A DNA stretch of 64,000 nt from Cryptomeria japonica. Its lineage: Eukaryota; Streptophyta; Pinopsida; Cupressales; Cupressaceae. The stretch covers positions 184,799,449-184,863,448 of the forward strand of contig NC_081411.1 in the NCBI RefSeq assembly GCF_030272615.1, given 5' to 3'. Each line of letters opens with the position of its first letter. Position 1 is the stretch's first letter. Shown piece by piece: positions 63,001 through 64,000 of this stretch. A program made the position numbers and the translations under genes. The notes under the pieces are model-generated. The model did no database searches, had not been told where the DNA came from, and saw nothing but the letters and a program-made list of their open reading frames with translations.

Positions 63001-63458
63001 GTCTGTCCGCGCACTGTCTTTTGGCGTATACTTGGCTGATATGCGCAACATAGCACCTTCACTGTGTCTATATTGCCGTTCTCATAAGCTTTGAACAGAG
63101 GCGTTTCTCCAAGCTTATTGCGAACATTCACACCATTTTGCTGTTGTTGGAGTAGAACCTGCACAACACTACAGAAACCTCCCTGAGCAGCCAAGTGCAA
63201 CGCAGTATTTCCTTGGGCATTGGTAGTCTTCAGAAGGTCACGATTGAGCTGCAGGAGCTTTTCAATGAATGGTAGATTTCCTACACTGGCTGCCACATGA
63301 AGAAGAGTATTTCTGCTTCCGGGTGCAGTACTATTGAGAGCTGCTACAAGTTTGCATCTCTCAATTTTTGTTCCAGGGAATACTGCGGCATTGTATGCAT
63401 CGCGATCGATCCCTTCGTTGTGCTGTCCACGTTCAGTTGCCATGGAAGATTTCTGCAA
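56217..63458 (-). CDS. Ankyrin repeat-PGG domain membrane protein, three exons
   Basis: Exons on the minus strand: 63458-62966, 59093-58672 and 57095-56217. Donors are GTCAGT and GTAAGT, and acceptors are TTTTCCAG and TTTTGTAG. Phases agree (1, then 0), giving about 597 residues with no internal stop. Residues about 47-345 form nine ankyrin repeats (TLLHVAAS, TALHLAAQ, TPLFKAYE, TCLYVAIN, TALHVATR, TPLYMAVK, NVLHLAVQ, TPLHIAAK, TALDIARE). Then comes the PGG region: VVAVLLATMSFTAAFTIPGG ending near residue 409. Four membrane segments follow at about 388-405, 427-455, 467-495 and 501-531. Architecture and length fit the plant ACD6/ITN1-like family, implicated in salicylate defence and salt-stress signalling at membranes. 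The specific role here is unknown. The start could be Met1 or the Met in SSMATERG. No other intact gene lies nearby. Confidence 0.9.
57096..58671 (-). other. Ankyrin gene intron 2
   Basis: 1576 bp, AT-rich, GT...AG. It carries a 136-bp tandem foldback repeat at 57370-57672. The plus-strand ORF 58246-58512 has no recognisable domain. Confidence 0.85.
57370..57672. repeat. 136-bp tandem foldback repeat in intron 2
   Basis: Two full units (57370-57505, 57506-57641) and a partial third. Within each, TAGATTAAATTGTTTAACAA at the left is the near reverse complement of TTGTTACACAGTTTAATCTA at the right, so each unit can fold into a hairpin. The centre has catgatccatcactag, also present in the MITE at 12497-12686. 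Confidence 0.9.
58672..59093 (-). CDS. Ankyrin gene exon 2
   Basis: 422 bp between TTTTCCAG and GTAAGT. It encodes repeats four (second half) to eight (first half), including TALHVATRRS and NVLHLAVQFS. It enters in phase 1 and leaves in phase 0. Confidence 0.9.
59094..62965 (-). other. Ankyrin gene intron 1
   Basis: 3872 bp, AT-rich, with no coding domain in any frame. Near its 5' end (62112-62200) it holds a MITE-like arm. The length is typical of gene introns in large plant genomes. Confidence 0.8.
62112..62200. mobile_element. Partial MITE arm
   Basis: Resembles the right arm and flank of the 12497-12686 element: gatgatggatcac, tgatctgaaatgttg, cacaatcaaattcagaag and tattagta in the same order. 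The matching left arm is not seen. Confidence 0.6.
62966..63458 (-). CDS. Ankyrin gene exon 1
   Basis: 493 bp, starting at the ATG at 63458 (MQKSS) and ending GATGCAG before the donor GTCAGT. It encodes the N-terminal tail and the first three and a half ankyrin repeats. It ends after the first base of a codon, completed as Asp by exon 2. The frame read past the donor turns hydrophobic and stops, which supports splicing here. Confidence 0.88.
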
Positions 63459-64000
63459 ATTTCAGGAAAAAGGAGGAAAATGTTATCCTAGTACTTTGCG
63501 TTACTGAAAATATATTTAAAAGTAAGATATATATCAGATTAATTACATTTAACGATAAGTATCAAGCATAAATTTTAAAGTATTGAAATAAAGTAGATTA
63601 GAAAATAATATAAGAAGTAAGAATATAAGAAATGGTAATCAGATTCTTAAAAAAGCTTATGTTTTATACCTTACTTAAATATCAAATATTAGATATAATT
63701 TTTGATGTATTAGAATAAAGTAAATTATAGATGAATATAAGAAATTCATTATGTCTGATTTTAGAAGAATGTAAGGCAATTTTTTTTATTAATATTTTTT
63801 AAAATTGAAATAAGAAAGAGTACACAAGAATATAAGAAAATATGATCAAACAAGTTAAAAAAATTATGCTTGAAAATTTATTTAATGATAAAAATCATTC
63901 CTTTTTAACAATCTATTAATAACTTTTATTGTTATAATTTTTTTTCAATAATAATAATTGATAAAAATCTTAATAATCATTAAAATATTAAAACTGTGAA
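63459..64000. promoter_or_regulatory. 5' flank of the ankyrin gene
   Basis: AT-rich DNA upstream of the start codon. The first 113 bp are conserved with 4453-4591, minus a segment of about 32 bp. No TATA box or initiator could be assigned with confidence, and any 5' UTR intron is unseen. Confidence 0.4.

Overview
The window looks like intergenic-rich nuclear DNA of a vascular plant, most probably a gymnosperm/conifer. This is inferred from very low gene density, nested ancient retroelements, kilobase introns with plant-type GT/AG sites, degraded plant PPR sequences, a plant-type LINE and an ankyrin-PGG membrane protein gene. Only one apparently intact protein-coding gene is seen.

Layout. 1-4105: old dispersed repeat and LTR remnants. 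4106-4591: 5' fragment of an ankyrin gene, broken by a frameshift, into which a 6 kb LINE (minus strand, to about 12125) has inserted; the LINE itself carries a 1360-bp solo LTR in its reverse transcriptase. 12497-12686: foldback MITE. 12840-13530: second copy of the repeat at the window start. 14145-24659 and 25585-36117: a tandem segmental duplication of a 10.5 kb unit, separated by an LTR-like piece at the junction. Each unit holds two PPR pseudogenes, a SINE-like insertion and an LTR. 36118-38375: degraded gag-pol remnants on the minus strand. 38389-40182: a 1.8 kb insertion with 13-bp target duplications and a LINE/SINE-style tail. 41332-48753: an LTR retrotransposon on the minus strand with both LTRs and gag remnants but no visible reverse transcriptase; a 1292-bp hAT transposon with a perfect 8-bp target duplication lies inside its right LTR. 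48754-51160: further LTR-like sequence and minisatellites. 51178-51438: a copy of the 3' end of the ankyrin gene. 51439-55835: a 4.4 kb solo LTR with a TG/TA microsatellite and a GC-rich minisatellite. 56217-63458: the three-exon ankyrin-PGG gene on the minus strand.

The gene encodes about 597 residues: nine ankyrin repeats followed by the PGG region and four membrane segments (ACD6/ITN1-like class, known in plants for defence and stress signalling at membranes). Its fragments at both ends of the window show that this locus has been copied and broken repeatedly.

I found no prokaryotic features, CRISPR array, tRNA or rRNA, and no convincing new multi-gene system. The most unusual signals are the exact-ended hAT element with dense GACTCG subterminal arrays, the RT-less retroelement that hosts it, the 136-bp tandem hairpins in the ankyrin intron, the overlapping stop/start of the LINE ORFs, and the 1.8 kb non-LTR insertion of unknown family.
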